A DNA stretch of 64,000 nt, taken from Azospirillum doebereinerae. GTDB taxonomy: Bacteria > Pseudomonadota > Alphaproteobacteria > Azospirillales > Azospirillaceae. This document shows, in pieces, positions 16,268 through 25,524 of the stretch; the first letter of the stretch is position 1; each line of letters starts with the position of its first letter. A program made the translations under genes and the position numbers. The stretch spans positions 80,474 through 144,473 of the forward strand of contig NZ_RZIJ01000020.1 in NCBI RefSeq assembly GCF_003989665.1, in the 5' to 3' direction. The notes under the pieces were generated by a model. That model ran no database searches. It was not told the origin of the DNA and worked only from the letters and a program-made list of their open reading frames with translations.

Positions 16268-19200
16268 ATGACGGCGACGATGGCGACCACCGAGGCACTG
16301 GATCCGAAGGCTCTGCTTCTGGTCTTGCGGCAGTTCCGCAAGGGCGACTTCTCGGTCCGGCTGCCGATGGACCTGACCGGCATCGACGGCGAGATCGCCG
16401 CCGCCTTCAACGACGTCGTCGAACTGAACGAGAACCTGACCAAGGAGGTCAGCCGACTCAGCGTCGCCATCGGCAAGGAAGGCAAGATCAGCCAGCGCGC
16501 CAAGCTGTCCAGCGCGTCGGGCGGCTGGGTCACCTGCGTCGACAGCATCAACACGCTCGTTGGCGACATGATCCAGCCGACCACCGAGATCGCGCGGGTC
16601 ATCGGCGCCGTCGCCAAGGGCGACCTGTCCAAGACCATGGCGCTGGAGATCGAGGGCCGGCCCCTCCAGGGCGAGTTCCTGCGCACCGCGCGGAACGTCA
16701 ACACCATGGTGGAGCAGCTGGTCTCCGTCACCTCGGAGCTGACGCGCGTGGCGCGCGAGGTCGGCATCGAGGGCAAGCTGGGCGGTCAGGCCCATGTGAA
16801 GGGCGTCGGCGGCACCTGGAAGGATCTGACCGACAACGTGAACATGATGGCGGCGAACCTGACCGGTCAGGTGCGCAACATCGCCGAGGTGACGACGGCG
16901 GTCGCGAAGGGCGACCTGTCCAAGAAGATCACGGTGGACGTGAAGGGCGAGATCCTGGAGCTGAAATCCACGATCAACACAATGGTGGACCAGCTGAACA
17001 GCTTCGCCTCGGAAGTGACGCGCGTGGCGCGCGAGGTGGGTTCGGAAGGCAAGCTGGGCGGCCAGGCCCGCGTGGAGGGCGTCGGCGGCACCTGGAAGGA
17101 TCTGACCGACAACGTGAACATGATGGCGGCGAACCTGACCGGTCAGGTCCGCAACATCGCCGATGTGACGACGGCGGTCGCGAAGGGCGATCTGTCGAAG
17201 AAGATTACGGTGGACGTGAAGGGCGAGATCCTGGAGCTGAAATCCACGATCAACACGATGGTGGACCAGCTGAACAGCTTCGCCTCGGAGGTGACGCGCG
17301 TGGCGCGCGAGGTGGGTTCGGAAGGCAAGCTGGGCGGTCAGGCGCGCGTGGAGGGCGTCGGCGGCACCTGGAAGGATTTGACCGACAGCGTGAACATGAT
17401 GGCGGCGAACCTGACCGGTCAGGTCCGCAACATCGCCGACGTGACGACCGCCGTCGCCAACGGCGATTTGTCCAAGAAGATCACGGTGGACGTGAAGGGC
17501 GAAATCCTGGAGCTGAAATCCACGATCAACACGATGGTGGACCAGCTGAACAGCTTCGCCTCGGAAGTGACGCGCGTGGCGCGCGAGGTGGGTTCGGAGG
17601 GCAAGCTGGGCGGTCAGGCCCGCGTGGAGGGCGTCGGCGGCACTTGGAAGGATCTGACCGACAGCGTGAACCTGATGGCGGCCAACCTGACCGGTCAGGT
17701 CCGCAACATCGCCGACGTGACGACCGCCGTCGCCAACGGCGACTTGTCCAAGAAGATCACCGTCCCCGTGAAGGGCGAGATTCTGGAGCTGAAGAACACC
17801 ATCAACACGATGGTGGACCAGCTCAACAGCTTCGCCTCGGAGGTGACGCGCGTGGCGCGCGAAGTGGGTTCGGAAGGCAAGCTGGGCGGTCAGGCGCAGG
17901 TCAAGGGCGTCGGCGGCACCTGGAAGGATCTGACGGACAGCGTGAACGCGATGGCGACCAACCTGACCGGTCAGGTGCGCAACATCGCCGAGGTGACGAC
18001 GGCGGTCGCCAATGGCGATCTGTCGAAGAAGATCACGGTGGACGTGAAGGGCGAGATCCTCGAACTCAAATCCACGATCAACACGATGGTGGACCAGCTG
18101 AACAGCTTCGCCTCGGAAGTGACGCGCGTGGCACGCGAGGTGGGCTCGGAGGGTAAGCTGGGCGGTCAGGCGCAGGTGAAGGGCGTCGGCGGCACGTGGA
18201 AGGATCTGACCGACAACGTGAACGCGATGGCGACCAACCTGACTGGTCAGGTGCGCAACATCGCCGAGGTGACGACGGCGGTCGCCAACGGCGATCTGTC
18301 CAAGAAGATCACGGTGGACGTGAAGGGCGAGATCCTCGAACTCAAATCCACGATCAACACCATGGTGGACCAGCTCAACAGTTTCGCCTCGGAAGTCGCC
18401 CGCGTGGCGCGCGAGGTGGGCATCGAGGGCAAGCTGGGCGGTCAGGCGCAGGTCAAGGGCGTGGCCGGCACCTGGAAGGATCTGACCGACAACGTGAACA
18501 TGATGGCGGCCAACCTGACCGGTCAGGTGCGAAACATCGCAGAAGTCACGACGGCGGTCGCGAAGGGCGATTTGTCCAAGAAGATCACGGTGGACGTGCG
18601 TGGTGAAATCCTGGAGCTGAAGAACACCATCAACACGATGGTGGACCAGCTGAACAGCTTCGCCTCGGAGGTGACGCGCGTGGCGCGCGAGGTGGGCTCC
18701 GAGGGCAAGCTGGGCGGTCAGGCGAAGGTGGAGGGTGTCGGCGGCACCTGGAAGGATCTGACCGACAACGTGAACATGATGGCGGCGAACCTGACCAACC
18801 AGGTGCGCGGCATCGCCAGCGTCGTGACGGCGGTCGCCGACGGTGACCTCAAGCGCAAGCTGGCGGTGGACGCCAAGGGCGAGATCGCCGCGCTGGCCAA
18901 CACCATCAACGGCATGATCGAGACGCTGGCGACCTTCGCCGATCAGGTGACCAACGTGGCCCGCGAGGTCGGCATCGAGGGCAAGCTGGGCGGTCAGGCC
19001 CGCGTGCCCGGCGCCGCCGGCCTGTGGAAGGATCTGACGGAGAACGTCAACCAGCTCGCCGCCAACCTGACCACCCAGGTCCGCGCCATCGCCGAGGTGG
19101 CGACCGCCGTGACCAAGGGCGACCTGACCCGTTCCATCACCGTCGAGGCGATGGGCGAGGTGGCCGCCCTGAAGGACAACATCAACGAGATGATCCGCAA

Positions 19201-22096
19201 TCTTCGCGACACCACGCTGAAGAACGCGGAGCAGGATTGGCTGAAGACCAACCTCGCGAAGTTCACCCGTATGCTCCAGGGCGAGCGCGATCTGGTCACC
19301 GTCTCTAACATGATCCTGTCGGAGATCGCCCCGCTGGTGAACGCGCAGCACGGTGTCTTCTACGTCGCCTCGCGCGACAAGGACGAGGCGCTGCTGGAGA
19401 TGGTCGCCAGCTACGCGCTGAAGGAGCGCAAGAACCTGTCCAACCGCTTCGGGTTGAAGGAGGGGCTGGTCGGGCAGTGCGCCTACGAGAAGAAGCGCAT
19501 TCTGCTGACCAACGTGCCGCGCGACTACGTGTCGATCAGCTCGGGCCTTGGCGAGGCGCCGCCGCTCAACATCATCGTGCTGCCCGTGCTGTTCGAGGAC
19601 GAGGTCAAGGCGGTGATCGAACTGGCCTCCTTCGGCCGGTTCAGCGAGACCCACCAGTCCTTCCTGGAGCAGCTGACCGAGAGCATCGGCATCGTGCTCA
19701 ACACCATCGCCGCCAACATGCGCACCGAAGGGCTGCTCAAGCAGTCGCAGCGCCTGACGACCGAGCTGCAAAGCCAGCAGGAGGAGCTGAAGACCACCAA
19801 CGAGCGGCTGGAACAACAGGCCGCCTCGCTGCGCAAGTCCGAGGAGCTGCTCAAGGCCCAGCAGGAGAAGCTGAAGACCACCAACGAGGCGCTGGAGGAA
19901 AAGGCCGGCGAGCTGGAGCAGCAGAACGTCGAGGTCGAGCGCAAGAACCGCGAGGTCGTGCTGGCCAAGGCGGCGCTGGAGGAGAAGGCCGAACAGCTCT
20001 CCCTGACCTCCAAGTACAAGTCGCAGTTCCTCGCCAACATGAGCCACGAGCTGCGCACCCCGCTGAACAGCCTGCTGATCCTGTCGAAGCTGCTGGCCGA
20101 CAACCCCGACACCAACCTGTCGGACCGTCAGGTGGAGTTCGCCCACACCATCCACGCCGCCGGCACCGACCTTCTGGGCCTGATCAACGACATCCTCGAC
20201 CTGTCGAAGATCGAATCCGGCACCGTCACGCTGGAGATCGGCGAGGTCGTGCTGGGCGACCTGCGCGGCCATGTCGAGCGCACCTTCTCCCAGGTCGCGC
20301 AGGAAAAATCGCTGTCCTTCGCCATCGAGATGGACGAGCGGCTGCCCGTCGCGATCCAGACCGACGAGAAGCGGCTGGAACAGGTGCTCAACAACCTGCT
20401 GTCCAACGCCTTCAAGTTCACCGAGACCGGCGGCATCACCTTCCGGGTCGCCGCCGTGACGGAGGGGTGGAGCGCCGGCCATCCGGTGCTGAACGCGGCC
20501 TCCTCCGTGCTGGCCTTCACCGTGCTGGACACCGGCATCGGCATCCCCGACGACAAGCAGCGCATCATCTTCGAGGCGTTCCAGCAGGCCGACGGCACCA
20601 CCAGCCGCAAATACGGCGGCACCGGCCTCGGGCTGTCGATCAGCCGTGAGATCGCCCGGCTGCTGGGCGGCGAGATCCGCGTCACCAGCATCGTCGGCAA
20701 GGGCAGCGCCTTCACCCTCTACGTGCCGCTGACCTTCGACCTCGCCAGCGACACGGCGGGCCAACCCACCGGGCCGCTCAAGCGCACCGATCTCGCCACC
20801 CGGCCCATCGTGGCGGCCGGGTCGGAGGAGGGGCTGGCGCTGCTGCTGCCCACCCCGGCCTCCGACGACCGCGAGCGCATCCGCCCCGGCGATCCGGTGG
20901 TGATGATCGTCGAGGACGACGCGAAGTTCGCCTCCATCCTGATCGATCTGGCGCGCGAGAAGGGCTTCCGCACCGTGGTGTCGTCGGGCGGCGGCTCGGC
21001 CCTGCCGTTCGCCCGCAAATACCGGCCGGACGCCATCCTGCTCGACATCGGGCTGCCGGACATGGACGGCTGGGCGGTGCTCGACCTGCTCAAGCGCGAT
21101 CCCCAGACCCGCCACATCCCGGTCCACGTCATCTCCGCCAAGGACGAGCGGCGGCGCGGCCTGTCGATGGGCGCCTTCGACTATTCGGAAAAGCCGGTGG
21201 AGCGCGAGGCCATCTTCAACGCGCTGGCCCGCGTCCAGAACTTCAAGGAGGCGCCGCACCGCAAGCTTCTGATCGTCGAGAAGGAGGCCCAGCAGCCCGG
21301 CGGCATCGCCGCCCTGATCGGCAACGGCGACGTGGAATCGCGCACCGTCACCTCGGTGGAGGCCGCGATGGCGGCGCTGAACGTCGACCGCTTCGACTGC
21401 ATGGTGCTGGATCTGTCGACCCCGCAGCCCGCCGATTTCGAACTGGTCGAATGGCTGCGCACCCGCGAGGCGCTGGCCTGGATGCCGGTGGTGGTCTACG
21501 CCTCCACCGACATCGCGCCGGAGGACGAGGCGCGGCTGCGCCGTCTGGCGGAAACCGTCGTGCTGAAGAGCACCCGGTCGCCCGCCGGGCTGATCGACGA
21601 GACCGCGCTGTTCCTGCACCGCGCCGTCGACCGCCTGCCGGACGAGAAGCGCCGCACCATCCTCGATCTGCGCCAGCACGACCCGGCGCTGGCTGGCAAG
21701 CGGGTGCTGGTGATCGACGACGACATCCGCAACATCTTCTCGCTCGCCAGCGTCATGGAGGCCCACGCCATCCAGGTGCTGCACGCCGAGAGCGGGCGCG
21801 AGGGCATCGAGATCCTGAAACGGAACCCCGACATCGACGTCGCGCTGGTCGATATCATGATGCCGGAGATGGACGGCTACCAGACCATGCGGGAAATCCG
21901 CGGCATCGACGCGTTGCGCCACCTGCCGATGATCGCCGTTACCGCCAAGGCGATGAAGGGCGACCGCGAGAAATGCATCGAGGCCGGCGCCACCGACTAC
22001 ATCGCCAAGCCGGTGGACATCGACCACCTGCTGTCGCTGCTGCGGATCTGGACCGCGAAGGGCACACGGACGGTGCTGCGGGGGCTCCCGGCATGA
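16268..22096 (+). CDS. Giant HAMP-array hybrid histidine kinase with GAF and three receiver domains
   Basis: About 1942 residues, with no signal peptide or clear membrane helix, so probably cytoplasmic. Order: a diverged HAMP-like lead (about 1-160), nine near-identical 92-residue HAMP-type units (about 161-988) with the core GGTWKDLTDNVNMMAANLTG, a GAF domain (about 1010-1155), a long coiled coil (about 1160-1245), HisKA with His1260 in MSHELRTPLN, HATPase (DTGIGIPDD, GGTGLGLSISREI), then three receivers. Receiver 1 has Asp1593 (LLDIGLPDMDG). Receiver 2 is degenerate (LLIVEKEAQ lacks the acidic pair; Asp1715 in VLDLSTPQP). Receiver 3 has Asp1862 (VDIMMPEMDG). The HAMP array recalls fungal Nik1/Os-1 group III kinases. 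The ATG at 16268 is preferred over 16256 because AGGAG then has proper spacing. It overlaps the next frame's ATG by 4 bases. Confidence 0.9.
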   Translation: MTATMATTEALDPKALLLVLRQFRKGDFSVRLPMDLTGIDGEIAAAFNDVVELNENLTKEVSRLSVAIGKEGKISQRAKLSSASGGWVTCVDSINTLVGDMIQPTTEIARVIGAVAKGDLSKTMALEIEGRPLQGEFLRTARNVNTMVEQLVSVTSELTRVAREVGIEGKLGGQAHVKGVGGTWKDLTDNVNMMAANLTGQVRNIAEVTTAVAKGDLSKKITVDVKGEILELKSTINTMVDQLNSFASEVTRVAREVGSEGKLGGQARVEGVGGTWKDLTDNVNMMAANLTGQVRNIADVTTAVAKGDLSKKITVDVKGEILELKSTINTMVDQLNSFASEVTRVAREVGSEGKLGGQARVEGVGGTWKDLTDSVNMMAANLTGQVRNIADVTTAVANGDLSKKITVDVKGEILELKSTINTMVDQLNSFASEVTRVAREVGSEGKLGGQARVEGVGGTWKDLTDSVNLMAANLTGQVRNIADVTTAVANGDLSKKITVPVKGEILELKNTINTMVDQLNSFASEVTRVAREVGSEGKLGGQAQVKGVGGTWKDLTDSVNAMATNLTGQVRNIAEVTTAVANGDLSKKITVDVKGEILELKSTINTMVDQLNSFASEVTRVAREVGSEGKLGGQAQVKGVGGTWKDLTDNVNAMATNLTGQVRNIAEVTTAVANGDLSKKITVDVKGEILELKSTINTMVDQLNSFASEVARVAREVGIEGKLGGQAQVKGVAGTWKDLTDNVNMMAANLTGQVRNIAEVTTAVAKGDLSKKITVDVRGEILELKNTINTMVDQLNSFASEVTRVAREVGSEGKLGGQAKVEGVGGTWKDLTDNVNMMAANLTNQVRGIASVVTAVADGDLKRKLAVDAKGEIAALANTINGMIETLATFADQVTNVAREVGIEGKLGGQARVPGAAGLWKDLTENVNQLAANLTTQVRAIAEVATAVTKGDLTRSITVEAMGEVAALKDNINEMIRNLRDTTLKNAEQDWLKTNLAKFTRMLQGERDLVTVSNMILSEIAPLVNAQHGVFYVASRDKDEALLEMVASYALKERKNLSNRFGLKEGLVGQCAYEKKRILLTNVPRDYVSISSGLGEAPPLNIIVLPVLFEDEVKAVIELASFGRFSETHQSFLEQLTESIGIVLNTIAANMRTEGLLKQSQRLTTELQSQQEELKTTNERLEQQAASLRKSEELLKAQQEKLKTTNEALEEKAGELEQQNVEVERKNREVVLAKAALEEKAEQLSLTSKYKSQFLANMSHELRTPLNSLLILSKLLADNPDTNLSDRQVEFAHTIHAAGTDLLGLINDILDLSKIESGTVTLEIGEVVLGDLRGHVERTFSQVAQEKSLSFAIEMDERLPVAIQTDEKRLEQVLNNLLSNAFKFTETGGITFRVAAVTEGWSAGHPVLNAASSVLAFTVLDTGIGIPDDKQRIIFEAFQQADGTTSRKYGGTGLGLSISREIARLLGGEIRVTSIVGKGSAFTLYVPLTFDLASDTAGQPTGPLKRTDLATRPIVAAGSEEGLALLLPTPASDDRERIRPGDPVVMIVEDDAKFASILIDLAREKGFRTVVSSGGGSALPFARKYRPDAILLDIGLPDMDGWAVLDLLKRDPQTRHIPVHVISAKDERRRGLSMGAFDYSEKPVEREAIFNALARVQNFKEAPHRKLLIVEKEAQQPGGIAALIGNGDVESRTVTSVEAAMAALNVDRFDCMVLDLSTPQPADFELVEWLRTREALAWMPVVVYASTDIAPEDEARLRRLAETVVLKSTRSPAGLIDETALFLHRAVDRLPDEKRRTILDLRQHDPALAGKRVLVIDDDIRNIFSLASVMEAHAIQVLHAESGREGIEILKRNPDIDVALVDIMMPEMDGYQTMREIRGIDALRHLPMIAVTAKAMKGDREKCIEAGATDYIAKPVDIDHLLSLLRIWTAKGTRTVLRGLPA
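16748..19231 (+). repeat. Nine tandem 276-bp repeats coding for HAMP units
   Basis: The phrase GTGGCGCGCGAGGT or a close variant recurs at 16748 and then every 276 bases up to 18956, giving nine units exactly in register with 92 codons each. The middle units are almost identical at DNA level, with long shared stretches such as the ones coding for STINTMVDQLNSFASEVTRV; units 1 and 9 are more diverged. Codon-level identity implies recent duplication or gene conversion. Each unit codes for one HAMP-like four-helix signalling module. Confidence 0.95.
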
Positions 22097-22275
22097 CGCG
22101 GAGAAAGCTGCACGTTGCGCGGGTTCCGGCCACGCGGGGCGGCGCGTGGGGCGGTTCGCGGCGCGGGAAGGGAGGGGTGTCGCCCTTCACCTTTCCCCGC
22201 CAGGGTCTGGCGTCCCTGGAGCCGGCGCCGCCCGTCGTCGCGCGCGGCGCGAGCGCCGGGGGGGAGGGCCGGGTG

Positions 22276-24375
22276 ATGACGGACGCCCCGCAGCCGGACG
22301 CCCGCAAGACCGACGTCGCCATCCTGATCGTGGACGACGATTCCCGGAACCTGTTCGCCGTGCGCGAGACGCTGGAGGACCTGGGCGCCCAGCTCGTGCT
22401 CGCCAAATCGGGCGAGGAGGCGCTGAAGCACCTGCTGCGCCAGGACTTCGCGCTGATCCTGCTGGATGTCCACATGCCCGGCATGGACGGCTACGAGACG
22501 GCCGAGATGATCCGCAAGCGCGAGAAGTCGCGCCACATCCCGATCATCTTCCTGACCGCCATCAACAAGGACGAGGTCCACATCTTTCGCGGCTACGCGA
22601 CGGGCGCCGTGGACTACATGTTCAAGCCGGTCGATCCGCACGTCCTGAAGTCCAAGGTCTCGGTCTTCGTCGACCTCTACCGCAAGACCGAGGAGATCCG
22701 CCGCGAATCCGAGGCCCGGCAACGCCTGCTCGACGAGAACGAGCGGGTCCGCCGCGAGAAGCTGCACGCCGAGCAGGCGCTCCGCCGGTCGGAGGAGCGG
22801 CAGGCCCTGGTGCTGCGCCAGCTTCCCATCGTGCTCTACACCGCCGACCTGACGCCGGGTCTGCCCTTCCGCTACGTCTCCGACAATGTGGAGGCGGTGC
22901 TGGGCCATCCGGCCGGTTGCTTCATCGGAAACTCCGCCTTCTGGGAGGAACGGCTGCACCCCGACGACCGGTCGCGCGTGCTGGCGCAACTGGCGGGAAT
23001 CCGGGACGCCGGGCTGTCCACTCTGGAATACCGCTGGATCTGCCCGGACGGGACGGAACGCCATCTGCTCGACCAGACCGTGGTGGTGCGCGACGAGACC
23101 GGGGCGCCGTGCGAGCTGTCCGGCACCATCCTCGACGTGACCGAGACGCGGCAGGCCCAGCAGCAGCTCGCCCATTCCCAGAAGATGGAGATGGTCGGCC
23201 AATTGACCGGCGGCATCGCTCACGACTTCAACAACATGCTGATGGTGGTGATCGGCAGCCTGGAGCGGCTGGCCCCGGCGCTGGCCGACGACGCCAAGAC
23301 CGCGCGCCGCGCCGAGATGGCGTTGCAGGCGGCGCTGCGCTGCTCCGACATGACGCGCCGGCTGCTGACCTTCGCGCGGCGCCAGCAGCTCCACCCCGAG
23401 CCGGTCGATCTCGACGCGCTGGCCGGCGGCATGGCCGAGTTGATGGAGCGCACGCTGGGCCGCGACATCGAGATCGTCATCGAGGCCCCGGCCGAGCCGC
23501 TGTGGACCGCCACGGTGGACCGCTCCCAGGCGGAATCGGCGTTGCTCAACCTCGTCATCAACGCGCGCGACGCCATGCCGGACGGCGGGCATCTGCGCAT
23601 CCACACCGCCAACACCCGCTTTTCCGAGGCCACCACCGCCCATGGCATGAGCATCCCCGCCGGGGATTACGTCCTGCTGGCGGTGTCGGACAGCGGTTGC
23701 GGCATGCCCCCGGAGGTGCTGGAGCGCGCCTTCGAACCCTTCTTCACGACCAAGGAGACCGGCAAGGGCACCGGCCTCGGCCTCAGCATGATCCATGGTT
23801 TCGTGAAGCAGTCGGGCGGGCTGATCGGCATCGACAGCACGCCCGGCGCCGGCACCACCTTCCGCCTTTACCTGCCGCGCGCGGTCGAGACCGGGCGGGC
23901 GGTCGGCGATTCCGACGCCGACGCGCCGGAGCAGGCCGCCGGCCGGGGCGAGACCGTGCTGGTGGTGGACGACGATTCCGACGTGCGCGCGGTGGCGGTG
24001 CAGGCGGTGACGGCCTTCGGCTACCGCGTGCTGGAGGCCGACGGCGGCGCCTCGGCGCTGGCCGTTCTGGACGGCGGGGCGGTCGACCTGCTGTTCACCG
24101 ACATCGTGATGCCCGGCGGCATGAACGGCCGCGAGCTGGCGCGCGAGGGCTTGCGCCGCCACCCCGGCCTGCGCGTGCTGTTCGCGTCCGGCTACGCCAA
24201 CGGGTCCACCGTCGAGCCGGACGCCGATCTCGGCACCGCCGAGACGCTGGCAAAGCCCTACCGCGACGCCGACCTCGCCCGCGCCCTGCGCCGGGTCCTC
24301 GACCTGTCCGTCATCCCCCCACCGGAGGACGGTGGCGAGAACGCCCGTCCTTCCCGTTCCGGAGAACCCGACTGA
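22276..24375 (+). CDS. Hybrid histidine kinase: receiver-PAS-kinase-receiver
   Basis: About 699 residues. Order: N-terminal receiver with Asp64 (ILLDVHMPGMDGYE) and Lys in MFKPVDP, a coiled-coil linker (about 135-170), a PAS domain with PAC-like end (about 175-295, TAPLTPGLPF-type pocket region to GTILDVTETR), HisKA with His316 in GGIAHDFNNM, HATPase (ALLNLVINARDAMPDGG, GKGTGLGLSMIHGFVKQSGG), and a C-terminal receiver with Asp609 (FTDIVMPGGMNG). An earlier in-frame ATG at 22093 overlaps the previous stop, but the added 61 residues look like translated intergenic repeat, and GGGGAGG precedes the ATG at 22276. It has no HPt. It may work with the HAMP-array kinase next door. Confidence 0.88.
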   Translation: MTDAPQPDARKTDVAILIVDDDSRNLFAVRETLEDLGAQLVLAKSGEEALKHLLRQDFALILLDVHMPGMDGYETAEMIRKREKSRHIPIIFLTAINKDEVHIFRGYATGAVDYMFKPVDPHVLKSKVSVFVDLYRKTEEIRRESEARQRLLDENERVRREKLHAEQALRRSEERQALVLRQLPIVLYTADLTPGLPFRYVSDNVEAVLGHPAGCFIGNSAFWEERLHPDDRSRVLAQLAGIRDAGLSTLEYRWICPDGTERHLLDQTVVVRDETGAPCELSGTILDVTETRQAQQQLAHSQKMEMVGQLTGGIAHDFNNMLMVVIGSLERLAPALADDAKTARRAEMALQAALRCSDMTRRLLTFARRQQLHPEPVDLDALAGGMAELMERTLGRDIEIVIEAPAEPLWTATVDRSQAESALLNLVINARDAMPDGGHLRIHTANTRFSEATTAHGMSIPAGDYVLLAVSDSGCGMPPEVLERAFEPFFTTKETGKGTGLGLSMIHGFVKQSGGLIGIDSTPGAGTTFRLYLPRAVETGRAVGDSDADAPEQAAGRGETVLVVDDDSDVRAVAVQAVTAFGYRVLEADGGASALAVLDGGAVDLLFTDIVMPGGMNGRELAREGLRRHPGLRVLFASGYANGSTVEPDADLGTAETLAKPYRDADLARALRRVLDLSVIPPPEDGGENARPSRSGEPD

Positions 24376-24557
24376 ACGCGCATGGACGCTGATTCAAAGC
24401 CCCTCTCCCCGCGTGGAGAGAAGGGCCACGTCAGCGCCCATGGTTGAACGCGGGAGTAATGGAAAGAGTGTGGAAATGACGGGCCGCCAGGTTTTTTCGA
24501 GGGATGGGGACGCGCCCCACCAGGGTGCCGGCAAGCAAACAGTCAGGTTCTGTGTAC

Positions 24558-24932
24558 ATGGTGTTGTCCGACGATGCGCTGTCGCTTCTTCGCACTTCGA
24601 TCCGCTCGGTCTGGGCGTTGGAACTCCTGATGCTGCTGCGCCGGGAGCCCGGACGGTCCTGGAGCCGCGACGCCCTGATCCGCGAGCTGCGCGGCAGCGA
24701 GACCGTCGTGCAGGAGGCGCTGGACGGCTTCCTCGCCGCTGCCCTGGTCGCGGCGGAGCCGGACGGTTCCTACCGCTACCGCCCGGCGCTGGCGGTGCTC
24801 GACCAGTGGGTAGGGGAGATCGAGCAGGCCTACGCCCAGCGCCCCTCGGCCATCGTCCGGGAGATCCTCGGGGCGCCCGGCAACAAGGTGCAGATCTTCG
24901 CGGATTCCTTCCGCTTCCGGAAAAACGACTGA
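24558..24932 (+). CDS. Small winged-helix-like regulatory protein
   Basis: About 124 residues from the ATG that gives MVLSDDALSLLRTSIRSVWA; an in-frame ATG at 24504 would add 18 residues of poor character. The segment ALELLMLLRREPGRSWSRDA through LIRELRGSETVVQEALDGFL and VAAEPDGSYRY looks like a winged helix-turn-helix (helix, turn, recognition helix, wing). No named family is recognised. It is followed 16 bases later by two small membrane proteins and preceded by two hybrid kinases. A transcriptional or signalling adaptor role is inferred. Confidence 0.65.
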   Translation: MVLSDDALSLLRTSIRSVWALELLMLLRREPGRSWSRDALIRELRGSETVVQEALDGFLAAALVAAEPDGSYRYRPALAVLDQWVGEIEQAYAQRPSAIVREILGAPGNKVQIFADSFRFRKND

Positions 24933-24948
24933 TGGGACGGCGTCTGCG

Positions 24949-25218
24949 ATGGATTTCGTGAAGTCGGCCGTCTACCTGCTGTGCTTCGCCGCGAGCCTGC
25001 TGTGCATGGTGCTGCTGGCGCGCAGCTGGTGGCGCTCGCGCTCGCGCCTGTTGCTGTGGAGCACGCTGTGCTTCGTGGGCTTGGCGATCAACAACCTGCT
25101 GCTGTTCGTCGACGTGGTCGTCCTGCCGACGCAGGTCGACCTGCTGCCGTTCCGCCAGCTCACGGCGCTCGCCGCGATCGGGGTGCTGTTGTACGGCTTC
25201 ATCTGGGATGCCGACTGA
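24949..25218 (+). CDS. Small three-helix membrane protein (DUF5985-like), first of pair
   Basis: An 89-residue, very hydrophobic protein with about three membrane helices (AVYLLCFAASLLCMVLLARS, LLLWSTLCFVGLAINNLLLF, LTALAAIGVLLYGFIWDAD). The RSWWRSRSRLLLW motif between helices 1 and 2 is matched by RFWRRTRDALFVHF in the next gene, so the two are paralogs. Its TGA overlaps the next ATG (TGATG), implying translational coupling. Its function is unknown. The DUF5985 label is from memory of similar short alphaproteobacterial proteins. Confidence 0.75.
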   Translation: MDFVKSAVYLLCFAASLLCMVLLARSWWRSRSRLLLWSTLCFVGLAINNLLLFVDVVVLPTQVDLLPFRQLTALAAIGVLLYGFIWDAD

Positions 25219-25496
25219 TGTCAGGAACGGGCTACGGCTTCATCACCGGGGCGCTCGCGGCGCTGTACGTCATCGCCGGGGTGTTCTTCCTGCGCTTCTG
25301 GCGGCGGACGCGCGACGCGCTGTTCGTCCATTTCGCGCTGGCCTTCGGACTGCTCGCCCTCAACCAGGCGCTGGTCGCGCTGGGCGGCTTCCAGCGCGAG
25401 GAGCAGGGCTGGATCTACCTGATCCGCCTGCTCGCCTTCGTGCTGATCATCGTCGCCATAATCCGCAAGAACCTGGAGGGCCGGCGGCCGGGTTAG
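25218..25496 (+). CDS. Small three-helix membrane protein (DUF5985-like), second of pair
   Basis: A 92-residue membrane protein starting on the overlapping ATG of the preceding stop. Helices: YGFITGALAALYVIAGVFFL, LFVHFALAFGLLALNQALVA and WIYLIRLLAFVLIIVAIIRK. It shares the basic RFWRRTRD turn with its neighbour. The two are coupled and probably form a hetero-oligomer. Its function is unknown. The operon (winged-helix protein plus two paralogous membrane proteins) looks like a small conserved sensory unit. Confidence 0.78.
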   Translation: MSGTGYGFITGALAALYVIAGVFFLRFWRRTRDALFVHFALAFGLLALNQALVALGGFQREEQGWIYLIRLLAFVLIIVAIIRKNLEGRRPG

Positions 25497-25524
25497 CGAG
25501 GGCGCCAACTCAGCGCAGGCCGGC

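Noticed and set aside
16748..19231. Possible CRISPR array
   Set aside because: The 276-bp units are contiguous coding repeats without spacers and translate in frame as HAMP domains.
15866..22027. A 2053-codon minus-strand open frame across the HAMP kinase
   Set aside because: It is the complement of a repetitive GC-rich coding region; the plus strand carries all kinase motifs.
24376..24557. Hairpin CTCTCC...GGAGAG after the second kinase as a terminator
   Set aside because: Imperfect stem and no T run; more likely a degraded REP-like repeat.
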